Assembly: GCA_947259195.1 (NCBI GenBank)
Contig: CAMYLC010000192.1
Span: 1-64,000, forward strand
Length of the DNA: 64,000 bases
Direction of reading: 5' to 3'
DNA from: Thermoanaerobaculia bacterium
Lineage (GTDB): Bacteria; Acidobacteriota; Thermoanaerobaculia; Multivoradales; JAHEKO01
The notes under the pieces are model-generated. The model ran no database searches. It was not told the origin of the DNA and saw only the letters and a list, made by a program, of their open reading frames with translations. The translations under genes were made by a program, and so were the position numbers. Positions 28,546 to 36,961 of the stretch are shown here, one piece after another (within the stretch, counting starts at the first letter, position 1; each line of letters opens with the position of its first letter).

Positions 28546-29976
28546 ATGAGAAACCTGGTTTCCAAACTGCGCGACAACGAGAGAGACGGTCAGAGAGCCC
28601 AGCGGTTCCCGGCGGTCTCGTTGGCGGCGCTCGGTCTCGTGGCGGCTTCGTGCCTGGCATTGGCGGCACAGGGAGCGTCTTCACAGGCTGCAGCACCCAA
28701 TGCGGGCGGCTCGCCTCGAGTGCCCGTGGTCTTCGTTCCCGGAGTGACCGGTGTGGAGCTCCGGGAGGCCAGAAGTGCCAAGATTCTCTGGGGAAAGGGA
28801 CACAATCTGATCTTCCCGAGGGATCGCGGGTACAACATCGCGAGGGCCATCGAGGTGGGTCAGAGCCGGTCAAGAGTGGAAGCTGGGGACGTCATCCGCC
28901 GGCTTCGATTGGCTGGTGTCGTGCGGAAAGCGGTCTATCAGCCTCTTGTAGAGCTGCTGGAGGCGAGTGGCTACCGGGTCGGCGACCTGGCCGATCCGCG
29001 GACCGCAGACTCGCTGTTTCTATTCGGCTATGACTGGCGCCAGAGTAATGTCGATTCCGCCCGTCAGCTGTTGGAGCGGCTGGAGCAAGTGCACCTGGCC
29101 CGCGGTGAGTCTCGAACCCCGGTAGTTCTCGTTTGCCAGAGCAATGGTGCACAGCTGTGCCGGTACCTGGCGCGGTACGGCTCCGCGACGCTCCAGCAGG
29201 CCGAGGCCGGACAGACCGAGATGCCCGCCACCCTGGACATTCAAAAAGTGGTTCTCATGGGCGCCTCGAACGGGGGCTCCCTGCGCATTCTGAGAGAGCT
29301 GGATCGGGGGAGGAAATACGTTCCCTGGGTGGGTCGAAGGTGGGCTCCAGAGGCCTTCTTTGGGTATGAGTCGCTATACCAGGACCTTCCGTCCTATACC
29401 GACGATCTGTTCGTCGACGACGATGGAAGACCGATGCCGGTGGATCTCTACGATGTCGCCTCGTGGAAGAAGTACCAGTGGTCGGTCTTCGCTCCCTCAG
29501 TGGAGAAACGGTTGGCGAAGGGCCGGTCACCAGAGCTCTTTGGTGATCTCAACGCGAGGGAGGCCTTTCTGGCTCGGGCTCTGAGACAGGCCGAACTTGT
29601 TCAGACGCTTCTGCGCCGGGACTCGGGGGGATCGGCAGCAGGTCGGTACTACATGATTCGCAACGACTTCAGCGACACGATCGCCAGGGCTCTGCTGGTC
29701 GAGGACGAGAGTGGGTGGAGGACATACTTCCTGGGTGATGATGCCCTGAATCGATTTCCGACGCTCCTCGATCGGCTCGGGGCGGCTGGTGACGGCCATG
29801 CCACCCTGGCAAGCCAAGAATGGCTCTCGGCGCCCGAAAGGGAGCGCTTGAGTCCCGAGGTCATGAATGTCGAGGGCACGCACTTCGACATGATCCACAA
29901 CCCACAGGCTCAGCGCTATCTCCTGGAGATTCTCTCCGAGCAAGTCCGGGAGGATCCTTCGCCATCTCTGGAATGA
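28546..29976 (+). CDS. LCAT-like lipase/acyltransferase, exported
   Basis: 476 residues with a hydrophobic segment near residues 22-45 acting as signal or anchor. The alpha/beta-hydrolase shows PVVFVPGVTGVEL (oxyanion region), LFLFGYDWRQSN (the lid/Trp motif of the LCAT family), a nucleophile strand VVLVCQSNGAQL in which the elbow is Q-S-N-G rather than G-x-S-x-G, the Asp motif AAGDGHATLASQ and the catalytic His in EGTHFDMIHN. It probably hydrolyses or transacylates phospholipids or other lipids outside the cytoplasm. Its stop codon overlaps the ATG of the MATE exporter. Confidence 0.8.
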   Translation: MRNLVSKLRDNERDGQRAQRFPAVSLAALGLVAASCLALAAQGASSQAAAPNAGGSPRVPVVFVPGVTGVELREARSAKILWGKGHNLIFPRDRGYNIARAIEVGQSRSRVEAGDVIRRLRLAGVVRKAVYQPLVELLEASGYRVGDLADPRTADSLFLFGYDWRQSNVDSARQLLERLEQVHLARGESRTPVVLVCQSNGAQLCRYLARYGSATLQQAEAGQTEMPATLDIQKVVLMGASNGGSLRILRELDRGRKYVPWVGRRWAPEAFFGYESLYQDLPSYTDDLFVDDDGRPMPVDLYDVASWKKYQWSVFAPSVEKRLAKGRSPELFGDLNAREAFLARALRQAELVQTLLRRDSGGSAAGRYYMIRNDFSDTIARALLVEDESGWRTYFLGDDALNRFPTLLDRLGAAGDGHATLASQEWLSAPERERLSPEVMNVEGTHFDMIHNPQAQRYLLEILSEQVREDPSPSLE

Positions 29977-31394
29977 ACGGCTCGGCCCCGATCAGGCCCC
30001 CGACAGGGAAAGCCTCCCTCTGGCAGTCTCTCCGACAGGCCATCCATGGCTCCCAGGAGGATTTCACGCAAGGGGGCCTGAGTCGCGCCATCGTTCTGTT
30101 GGCCATTCCCATGGTGCTGGAGATGGTCATGGAGTCGGTGTTCGCCATCTGCGACGTCTTCTTTGTCTCTCGATTGGGAGCCAACGCCGTGGCCACCGTC
30201 GGACTCACCGAGTCTCTCCTGACGCTGGTTTTTTCCCTGGCGATTGGTCTCAGCATGGGGACCACCGCGCTGGTGGCGCGAAGAACTGGTGAGAAGGACC
30301 CGGAGGGGGCCAATGTCGCGGCAGCTCAGGCCATTCTGATCGGCCTCATCGCCTCTGTGGTCGTCGGTGCAGTAGGGATCCTGACCGGTCCAGCAGCACT
30401 GTCCCTGCTGGGAGCCTCCGAGGATGTAGTCGCCATGGGCTCGGGCTATGCCCGGATCCTGCTAGGCGGTTGCGGCACCGTGATGCTCCTGTTCATCATC
30501 AACGCGGTCTTCCGCGGCGCCGGAGACGCTGCGGTTGCGATGCGGGTCCTGTGGTTGGCGAATCTGATCAACCTGGTTCTCGATCCCTGCCTCATCTTCG
30601 GGCTCGGCCCCTTTCCGCAGTTGGGCGTCGCTGGAGCAGCTGTCGCGACGACAGTAGGGCGTGGAACTGGCGTCGCCTATCAGTTCTGGGTGCTGGCGAG
30701 AGGCACCAGCCGGGTGAGGATTCGCCTGTCGGAGATTCGACTCGTTCCAAGGGTCATGACGGCGCTTTTGAGGGTCTCTTCCGGAGGCATCTTCCAGGTG
30801 CTGGTCGCCACCTGCAGCTGGGTGGCCCTGGTACGCATCATCGCGCTCTTCGGCTCGACGGCCGTCGCCGGCTACACCATCGCCATCAGGGTCGTCATCT
30901 TCTCCATCTTGCCCGCCTGGGGAATGGCCAACGCCGCTGCCACACTCGTGGGCCAGAACCTGGGTGCCGGGAAACCCGACCGAGCCGAGCGCTCGGCCTG
31001 GCTCACCGGGCTCTACAACATGGTCTTCCTCGGCAGCATCGCGGTGCTCTTCCTGGTCTTTGGAGAATCGATTATCAGCCTGTTCTCGACGGACCCGGGC
31101 GTGCTGGCCATCGGCACGGAGTGTCTGCGGATCATCAGCTATGGTTACCTCTTCTATGCCCTCGGCATGGTCGTGGTGCAGGCCTTCAACGGTGCTGGCG
31201 ACACCACGACTCCATCCCTCATCAACTTCTTCTGCTATTGGCTCTTTCAGATCCCTCTTGCCTATTGGCTGGCCGTGTCCTCGGAGATGGGCCCGCGCGG
31301 AGTCTTCTGGGCCATCGCCATCGCCGAGGCGATGATCACCCTGGTCGGTGGCAGCGTCTTTCGCCTGGGCCGTTGGAAGAAGCGGCAGGTCTGA
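29973..31394 (+). CDS. MATE family efflux transporter
   Basis: 473 residues, 12 predicted membrane helices in two homologous halves. MATE signatures include SRAIVLLAIPMVLEMVMES at the start of helix 1, RGAGDAAVAMRV in the first half and FNGAGDTTTPSLIN in the second. It should export organic cations or lipids in exchange for sodium ions or protons. I place the start at 29973 because this ATG overlaps the upstream TGA (ATGA), implying coupled translation with the LCAT-like gene. That pairing hints at a lipid or amphiphile substrate, but this is inference. Confidence 0.92.
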   Translation: MNGSAPIRPPTGKASLWQSLRQAIHGSQEDFTQGGLSRAIVLLAIPMVLEMVMESVFAICDVFFVSRLGANAVATVGLTESLLTLVFSLAIGLSMGTTALVARRTGEKDPEGANVAAAQAILIGLIASVVVGAVGILTGPAALSLLGASEDVVAMGSGYARILLGGCGTVMLLFIINAVFRGAGDAAVAMRVLWLANLINLVLDPCLIFGLGPFPQLGVAGAAVATTVGRGTGVAYQFWVLARGTSRVRIRLSEIRLVPRVMTALLRVSSGGIFQVLVATCSWVALVRIIALFGSTAVAGYTIAIRVVIFSILPAWGMANAAATLVGQNLGAGKPDRAERSAWLTGLYNMVFLGSIAVLFLVFGESIISLFSTDPGVLAIGTECLRIISYGYLFYALGMVVVQAFNGAGDTTTPSLINFFCYWLFQIPLAYWLAVSSEMGPRGVFWAIAIAEAMITLVGGSVFRLGRWKKRQV

Positions 31395-31547
31395 CTCGCT
31401 GGCTCGTCTCGGGAGATTTCGAGAAGAAGGGATCTGGGGAGCCTGTCCCCTTGGGATCGAGTCGGGGTAGTATCGGCAAGTCTCTCGTGTGGCAGAATCC
31501 TGCATCTCGATGAGTTGGAGGGCAGCTCCACCTCCTGGGACCTGGCT

Positions 31548-33206
31548 ATGGTTGGTCACCGCAAACGTATCGGCATCTTCGGTTGGGGCATCGTGGCTCC
31601 CAAGTCCCCCGATGTCGCATCCTTCGAGAAGAACCTGATATCTGGCGAGACCTGGCTGGAGCCCTTCGATGGGTTCGGACCCGATAATTTTCTGGTCGGC
31701 AATCCACAGTTCGACTTCAGTGCCTACAAGGGGTGGATCGATCAGCGCTTCGAGCCCCGAAAGTACCCCCAGCTCGATGCCAAGATGGGCAACATGGTCA
31801 AGTACGCCATCGGTGCCTTCATCCAGGCGCTGGGTCAGAACCCGGGTATCGAGGAGAAGCTGCAGGAGCTCGGGTCCCAGACCCACATCTACGTCGGCAC
31901 GGGGCTGGGCGACCTGGCCACCAACTTCCGGATCGGACGCGACTACTTTCGGGCCCAGCGGCGTTGGAAGCGCTTCTGGTGTCAGGCGGAGCACAATCCG
32001 CTGTTGGCCGAGTTCCGTGCGGCAGGCCCTACAGTTCAGAACCGGATGAGGCGGGAGATGGGGGTACCAGACGATCCTGTGCAGCTCGGCAAGCAGGACG
32101 AACACTACGAAGAGGCCGTGGATGCGTGGCTAGACTTCTGGGTGCGCGAGTCCCCGAGCCTCCAGGACTATCTGAGTAAATTGCGCGATATCGAATCCGC
32201 AGGGATCGGCGAGGACATCGACAAAGGCAAGGGCTCTGTCATTCGGCGCAAGGCATCGGCCCGCAGGAAGCTGAACGACCACTACGGCTGCCCTTTGGAG
32301 CCCTGGAACGCGGTCGAGGCCAACTTGCTGTGGAACATCCCGAATATTCCGGCAGCACAGATCTCCATGCTGGGTCGGATTTCCGGCCCTGCCGTGGCCC
32401 CCATCGCCGCCTGTTCGGGCTTCGGCACGGCACTCAAGTTCGGTGTCAGTGCGATCCAGAACGGAGAAGCGAAGGCTGCAGTCATCGGCATGACCGATCC
32501 AGAGCCGCATCCCCTGACCGTAGGATCATTCTTTGCCGCGAGGGTGGTCTCCCAGGACGGCCAGGTTTCGAAACCCTTTACCGGCATGCGCGGTACCCAT
32601 GTCTCCGGCGGCGCCTGCATCTGGATCATCGGCGATGCGGACTACTTCCGTGGGCTGGGGATGAAGACCGTCGGGCTCGAGGTCCTCGGAGTAGCGATCA
32701 ACTCGGATGCCGATCACATCATCACGCCTTCTCGGGAGGGGCCTCGGGCGGTCATCCAACAGTCGCTCGATGCTGCCGGCGTGAAACCGGAAGAGGTAGC
32801 CACCTGGGATATGCACGCTACCGCCACACCGGGCGATTGGACCGAACTGCAGAACATCCTCTCGGTCGTTCCAGGTGTCACTCGGCTGACGGCGCGCAAG
32901 GGTTCTTTCGGCCACGGAATGTCGGTCTGCGGGGGCTGGGAGCTGACCGCGCAGCATCTCGGTTTCGCGCAGGGAATCCTGCATCCAGTGGACCTGGAGG
33001 AAGGCGAGATCCATCCCCAGATTCGACCCCACCACGATGCTCTCGTGCGCCATGAGACGCTCGAGCTCAAGGACCGGGTCGCCGGCAAGCTCAATATGGG
33101 GGTTGGCGGAGTCAATGCCTGCGTGATCAGTCGGCTCTGGGAGTCCGAGGCAGCCGCGGATGCGGACCTGGCGGAGATTCCTGCAGGTGATCCCTCACCA
33201 GCTTGA
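31548..33206 (+). CDS. Beta-ketoacyl synthase-like enzyme with large insertion
   Basis: 552 residues from the ATG at 31548 (GGGA seven bases upstream); a TTG at 31515 is in frame. The thiolase-fold catalytic triad is complete: Cys ~289 in IAACSGFGTALKFG, His ~423 in DMHATATPGDWTE and His ~456 in KGSFGHGMSVCGG. It is about 140 residues longer than FabF-type enzymes because of an insertion after THIYVGTGLGD, rich in Trp, Arg and Glu, before the SMLGRISGP segment. No acyl carrier protein or other fatty acid gene is adjacent. It probably condenses an acyl chain in a specialised lipid or polyketide pathway. Confidence 0.85.
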   Translation: MVGHRKRIGIFGWGIVAPKSPDVASFEKNLISGETWLEPFDGFGPDNFLVGNPQFDFSAYKGWIDQRFEPRKYPQLDAKMGNMVKYAIGAFIQALGQNPGIEEKLQELGSQTHIYVGTGLGDLATNFRIGRDYFRAQRRWKRFWCQAEHNPLLAEFRAAGPTVQNRMRREMGVPDDPVQLGKQDEHYEEAVDAWLDFWVRESPSLQDYLSKLRDIESAGIGEDIDKGKGSVIRRKASARRKLNDHYGCPLEPWNAVEANLLWNIPNIPAAQISMLGRISGPAVAPIAACSGFGTALKFGVSAIQNGEAKAAVIGMTDPEPHPLTVGSFFAARVVSQDGQVSKPFTGMRGTHVSGGACIWIIGDADYFRGLGMKTVGLEVLGVAINSDADHIITPSREGPRAVIQQSLDAAGVKPEEVATWDMHATATPGDWTELQNILSVVPGVTRLTARKGSFGHGMSVCGGWELTAQHLGFAQGILHPVDLEEGEIHPQIRPHHDALVRHETLELKDRVAGKLNMGVGGVNACVISRLWESEAAADADLAEIPAGDPSPA

Positions 33207-33244
33207 AACTCCCCCGCGACTCTATCTAGCTGTCAGATCGGCGA

Positions 33245-34081
33245 TCAGACCGTCGGGGGTGGTGCTTCTGGTATGCCCGGACGGCGCTCGATACCCTCTG
33301 GTTTCTCGACCGGCTGGGCAAGCGGCGGCTTCTTCCTCAGGCCCAGAGCATCGGCGACCAGTTGACGTTTCATGAGCTGGATGGCCTTCGCCGGATCGAC
33401 TCCCTTCGGACAGACCCGCGAGCACTCGCCGGCGAAATGGCACCTCCAGGGGCCGACTTCGTCGGCCAGGACTTCTTTGCGTACCTCGAAGCCGTCATCT
33501 CTGGTGTCGGTGTTGTAGCGGTGTGCTTGAGCCAGAGCCACGGGTCCGGAATAGACCGGGTCGGTGGCACAGGTGGGGCAGGCGGCCATGCAACAGGCGC
33601 ACTTGATGCAGTAGGAGAACTGCAGGTAGGCCTCCATCTGTTCGGCCGATTGGTAGTACTCACGGGTCGGCTCCTCCTGCTCCGCGGTGTCGGCGCGGAT
33701 GATGTAGGGCGACAGAGCCGTGTGGGCGTCGAACAGCGGACGGAGATCGGGGACCAGGTCGCGGACGATCGGGAAGTTGGCCAAGGGGGCCACGGTGACG
33801 ACGGCGGTGCCCAGCTCAGCGATCTGGGTGTTGCACCCCAATCCGGCCTTGCCGTTGATCAGCATGCCACAAGATCCACAAACACCCATGCGGCACGAGG
33901 CCCGCCATGCCAGGGTCGGATCGATGGTCTCCTTGACCTTCCACAGGCCGTCCAGGACGGTCATGCCGACCTCGTAGGCGATCGGGTACTCCTTCCAGAC
34001 CGGCTCCTTGTCTCGGCCGGGAGCGAAACGTCGGATCCGAAAGACGATCTGCTCGGGTAGGTTGCCGTTGCTCATCGTCAT
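33245..34081 (-). CDS. sdhB: Succinate dehydrogenase/fumarate reductase iron-sulfur subunit
   Basis: 278 residues. The [2Fe-2S] domain has SCRMGVCGSCGMLINGK followed by GLGC. The C-terminal ferredoxin-like domain has CIKCACCMAACP and CHFAGECSRVCPKGVDP for the [4Fe-4S] and [3Fe-4S] clusters. It carries electrons from the FAD subunit to the quinone site in the membrane. The last ~30 residues are a Pro-rich extension. It is the last gene of the sdhA-C-D-B unit, four bases after sdhD. Confidence 0.96.
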   Translation of the reverse strand: MTMSNGNLPEQIVFRIRRFAPGRDKEPVWKEYPIAYEVGMTVLDGLWKVKETIDPTLAWRASCRMGVCGSCGMLINGKAGLGCNTQIAELGTAVVTVAPLANFPIVRDLVPDLRPLFDAHTALSPYIIRADTAEQEEPTREYYQSAEQMEAYLQFSYCIKCACCMAACPTCATDPVYSGPVALAQAHRYNTDTRDDGFEVRKEVLADEVGPWRCHFAGECSRVCPKGVDPAKAIQLMKRQLVADALGLRKKPPLAQPVEKPEGIERRPGIPEAPPPTV

Positions 34082-34084
34082 CCC

Positions 34085-34459
34085 CTACGTGATAGAAGCC
34101 ACCTGATGGCCGACCCAAGCGGCCCAGGTGCCGAAAATGAAGAGGCCGACGCCGACCAGGATGAGGACCCAACTGAGGGCCTTTTTCAGGGGCGGGGCGG
34201 GATCGAGCTCGAAGAGAATGTTGCGCAGCCCGTAGAGGCCATGAAAGAGAGCCGCTCCGAGTAACAAGATGTAGTTCATGGTAAAGGCCATGCTCTGGCC
34301 CCGGGCCACGACGTTGGCCCAATCGATCGGATGACCACCCGCCGGGTTGAAGATGCCCAGCAGGGCATCCAGATGCATGATTGCCATGTGCAGCCCGAGA
34401 AGGAACAGGATGATCGCACCGGCTGCCAGGTGCCATGTCCACAGCTTCTGGTCACGCAT
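34085..34459 (-). CDS. sdhD: Succinate dehydrogenase membrane anchor subunit D
   Basis: 124 residues with three predicted helices. WTWHLAAGAIILFLLGLHMA and the NYILLLGAALFHGLYGLRN helix carry His residues suited to heme b or quinone binding. It anchors the catalytic SdhA-SdhB dimer with SdhC. It lies 19 bases after sdhC and four before sdhB, clearly within one transcription unit. Confidence 0.85.
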   Translation of the reverse strand: MRDQKLWTWHLAAGAIILFLLGLHMAIMHLDALLGIFNPAGGHPIDWANVVARGQSMAFTMNYILLLGAALFHGLYGLRNILFELDPAPPLKKALSWVLILVGVGLFIFGTWAAWVGHQVASIT

Positions 34460-34478
34460 TGCTGATCACTCCCTTTCC

Positions 34479-34916
34479 TCAGTGCCAGACGAAGAAGTCG
34501 AGGGCTCCGACCACCACGAGAACGGCGATGAGGAGCAGCGCTCCGAGCGCCCAGGGTCGTTGGTCGTCGAGACAGTTGCGGTATGGGTAGATGGGCTCGA
34601 TCGGTTTGCCGATTCCCCAGCCGAGCTCGGCAAAGAAGAGCCTCACCCCATTGATGACGTGAAAAGCGAAGGCGACAAAGACCAGGTACTCACCGAGCAC
34701 GAACAGTGGGCCGCTCACCCTCGCCATGCTTGCCTCCCAGGCTGCTTCGCCGAGAGCCCTCGAGGAGGTCACGACAACGTGCACGAGAAAGTAGGCCAGC
34801 AGTCCCAGACCCGTGATGCGGTGAAGGGTGTAGAGGTACCGATCCGGTCCCCAGCTACCGCCCCCGACCCAGCCCCAGATGCCAAGCCGATTGGGATGAC
34901 GTCGGTCTTTCGCCAT
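34479..34916 (-). CDS. sdhC: Succinate dehydrogenase cytochrome b subunit
   Basis: 145 residues starting at 34916, where AGGTGGAG lies just upstream; the frame is open further into sdhA but without a ribosome site. The family signature LHRITGLGLLAYFLVH and the later FHVINGVRLFFAELGW are both present, giving three helices and the heme-ligating His. With SdhD it forms the quinone-reducing membrane anchor. It starts 14 bases after the sdhA stop. Confidence 0.9.
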   Translation of the reverse strand: MAKDRRHPNRLGIWGWVGGGSWGPDRYLYTLHRITGLGLLAYFLVHVVVTSSRALGEAAWEASMARVSGPLFVLGEYLVFVAFAFHVINGVRLFFAELGWGIGKPIEPIYPYRNCLDDQRPWALGALLLIAVLVVVGALDFFVWH

Positions 34917-34930
34917 TTCTCCACCTCTTT

Positions 34931-36646
34931 TCAGTACTTGCGTTCCACCGGTTTCCAATGGGTGGTGGTCACTGGCTTGTAGTCCAATCGTGGGCCACTT
35001 GCGGTGCGCCAGGCGAGCGTGTGTCGCATCCACTTCTCATCGTCTCGATCGACGAAATCGCGGCGCGAATGGGCGCCTCGCGACTCTTCTCGGGTCAACG
35101 CACCAGCTACAGTCACTTCTGCCAGGTCCAGGAGATTCTCCAACTCCAGAGCATGGAAGAGGTTGGAGTTGTAAACCCGACTCTTGTCGGCAACCGGCGC
35201 TCGAGTCGAGCGGTCTTGGATCTCGCGGATGATCTCCAAGGCCTTGGCGAGACCCTCACCCGTTCGGTAGACACCGGCGTACCGGTCCATGGTGCTGCGC
35301 AGCTCCTGACGCAACCGATAGAGGTTCTGATCCCCTTTTCTGTTCAGCAACTCGGTTATGCGAGCGGCGCTGGCGGCCAGTTGATCGCTGGTGAGCGCGG
35401 CCGGCTTCGGCAGCTCACCGAGCCTGTCGGCGATCTCGCTCCCGGTGATGCCACCCCAGACAAGGCACTCGGCCGTCGAGTTGGAGCCCAGCCGGTTGGC
35501 GCCGTGAAGGGACACGCAGGCGGCCTCGCCCGCGGCCCAGATCGCCGGACAGCGGGTCGCCCCATCGATATCGGTTTCGATTCCCCCCATCGAGTAGTGC
35601 GCCACCGGTCGGATGGGAATGGGACTGTCGATGGGGTCGAGGCCAACGAACTTCATGCAGACTTCACGGATGAGAGGCAGTCGGGTGTTGATCCGGTCGG
35701 CCCCGAGATGGGTCAGGTCGAGGTGGAGATAGTCGAGTCCGTCGGGCCCCTTGAATCCTCGCCCCTCCAGGATCTCGGTCGTTTCGGCGCGCGAGATGAC
35801 ATCGCGTGGACCGAGCTCCATCTTGTCGGGTGCGTAGCGCTCGAGGAATCGCTCACCTTCCGCGTTGCGCAGGTAGCCGCCTTCACCACGACACCCTTCA
35901 GTCATGAGAATTCCCGACGGAATGAGGCCGGTGGGGTGGAACTGCAGGAATTCCATGTCTTCCAGGGGCAGGCCGGCGCGATAAGCCATAGCCAGCCCGT
36001 CGCCGGTGACACTCTGCGAGTAGGTGGTGAAGCCGAAAAGCGTTCCGGCGCCGCCTGCGGCGATGAGCAGGGCCTTGCCCTGTAAAGTTACGAGATCTCC
36101 GGTCGCGGCATGGATGCCAGCCAGGCCGATGAAGTCGTCGCCCTCCATCAGAATGTCGCTGACGAAGAGCTCGTCGTAGCGGGTGAAGTTGTCGAACTTC
36201 AGCAGCGTGTCGTACAGCGTTTGCATCTCGAAGAAGCCGGTCTTGTCAGCAGCCAATGTGGCGCGGGGGTAGGAGTGCCCTCCAAAAGGCCGCTGCTCGA
36301 TGCGACCGTGCTCGTCGCGTGTCCAGGGTATTCCCCAATGATCGAGGAGATAGATCTCCTTGGGTGACGCGTTGACAAAGCGATAGACGACATCCTGGTC
36401 GGCCAGGAAATCGGCTCCCTTGACGGTGTCCCAGGCGTGCAGATCGATCGAGTCTCCTTCATCGGTACGGAGCATCGCTGCCGTACCCCCTTCGGCGCAT
36501 ACCGAGTGGGCGCGCATGAGCTGCACTTTCGAGACGATTCCGATATCGGCCTTGCCTTCGGTACGCTGCGCGATTTCTACAGCGGCACGCAAGCCGGCGA
36601 GACCGGCTCCAAGAATCAAGACGTCGTGGCCAAGGCTCTGATCCAT
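34931..36646 (-). CDS. sdhA: Succinate dehydrogenase/fumarate reductase flavoprotein subunit
   Basis: 571 residues, the usual size. The dinucleotide fold begins DVLILGAGLAGLRAAVE. The covalent-FAD His is present in MRAHSVCAEGG. The dicarboxylate site shows FLQFHPTGL, then LGPRDVISRA and the catalytic region RPVAHYSMGGIETD. The start at 36646 has AGGAG seven bases upstream. It oxidises succinate to fumarate in the TCA cycle. The subunit order A-C-D-B, with the flavoprotein first, differs from the common C-D-A-B order. Confidence 0.96.
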   Translation of the reverse strand: MDQSLGHDVLILGAGLAGLRAAVEIAQRTEGKADIGIVSKVQLMRAHSVCAEGGTAAMLRTDEGDSIDLHAWDTVKGADFLADQDVVYRFVNASPKEIYLLDHWGIPWTRDEHGRIEQRPFGGHSYPRATLAADKTGFFEMQTLYDTLLKFDNFTRYDELFVSDILMEGDDFIGLAGIHAATGDLVTLQGKALLIAAGGAGTLFGFTTYSQSVTGDGLAMAYRAGLPLEDMEFLQFHPTGLIPSGILMTEGCRGEGGYLRNAEGERFLERYAPDKMELGPRDVISRAETTEILEGRGFKGPDGLDYLHLDLTHLGADRINTRLPLIREVCMKFVGLDPIDSPIPIRPVAHYSMGGIETDIDGATRCPAIWAAGEAACVSLHGANRLGSNSTAECLVWGGITGSEIADRLGELPKPAALTSDQLAASAARITELLNRKGDQNLYRLRQELRSTMDRYAGVYRTGEGLAKALEIIREIQDRSTRAPVADKSRVYNSNLFHALELENLLDLAEVTVAGALTREESRGAHSRRDFVDRDDEKWMRHTLAWRTASGPRLDYKPVTTTHWKPVERKY

Positions 36647-36961
36647 CAGCCATCTCCTAACGGGGCGCGGTGGGAATGTGAGGGTCGGACCATACCTGAC
36701 CCGCCCTTATCGGGCACTGACAACTGTAGGCAGTGAGGCCCCGTTTTGCACCACTCGAAAGGGCGGAAAGCGTGGCTACTCAAGGGGGTGGGGTGGGGGG
36801 GCTGGTAGGGTGGTTTCGAATGCGAAGAATGAGGGGCTTGCTTCCAAACCACGAGCTCCTCCGCGCGTATTGACCATGAGAGACCCGATTCTCGTGGGCG
36901 GCGTTGACAGTCGCCCGGGGTCGTCTTTGCCTAAGAAAGTGGAAGAAGGAGAGATATTGCC
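36647..36961. other. Divergent sdhA/sppA intergenic region with a G-quadruplex-capable tract
   Basis: This 315-base gap contains no convincing gene. At 36784-36810 the plus strand has runs of 5, 4, 7 and 3 G with single-T and short loops, which fits the G-quadruplex pattern. TTGACA occurs at about 36904 on the plus strand but has no good -10 at the right distance. AAGGAGAG at the right end is the sppA ribosome site. Confidence 0.5.

Noticed and set aside
30462..32105. Long open frame on the minus strand opposite the MATE and ketosynthase genes
   Set aside because: Its composition (rich in Gln, His, Arg, Asp) is that of an antisense reading of GC-rich coding DNA, and both plus-strand genes have clear families.
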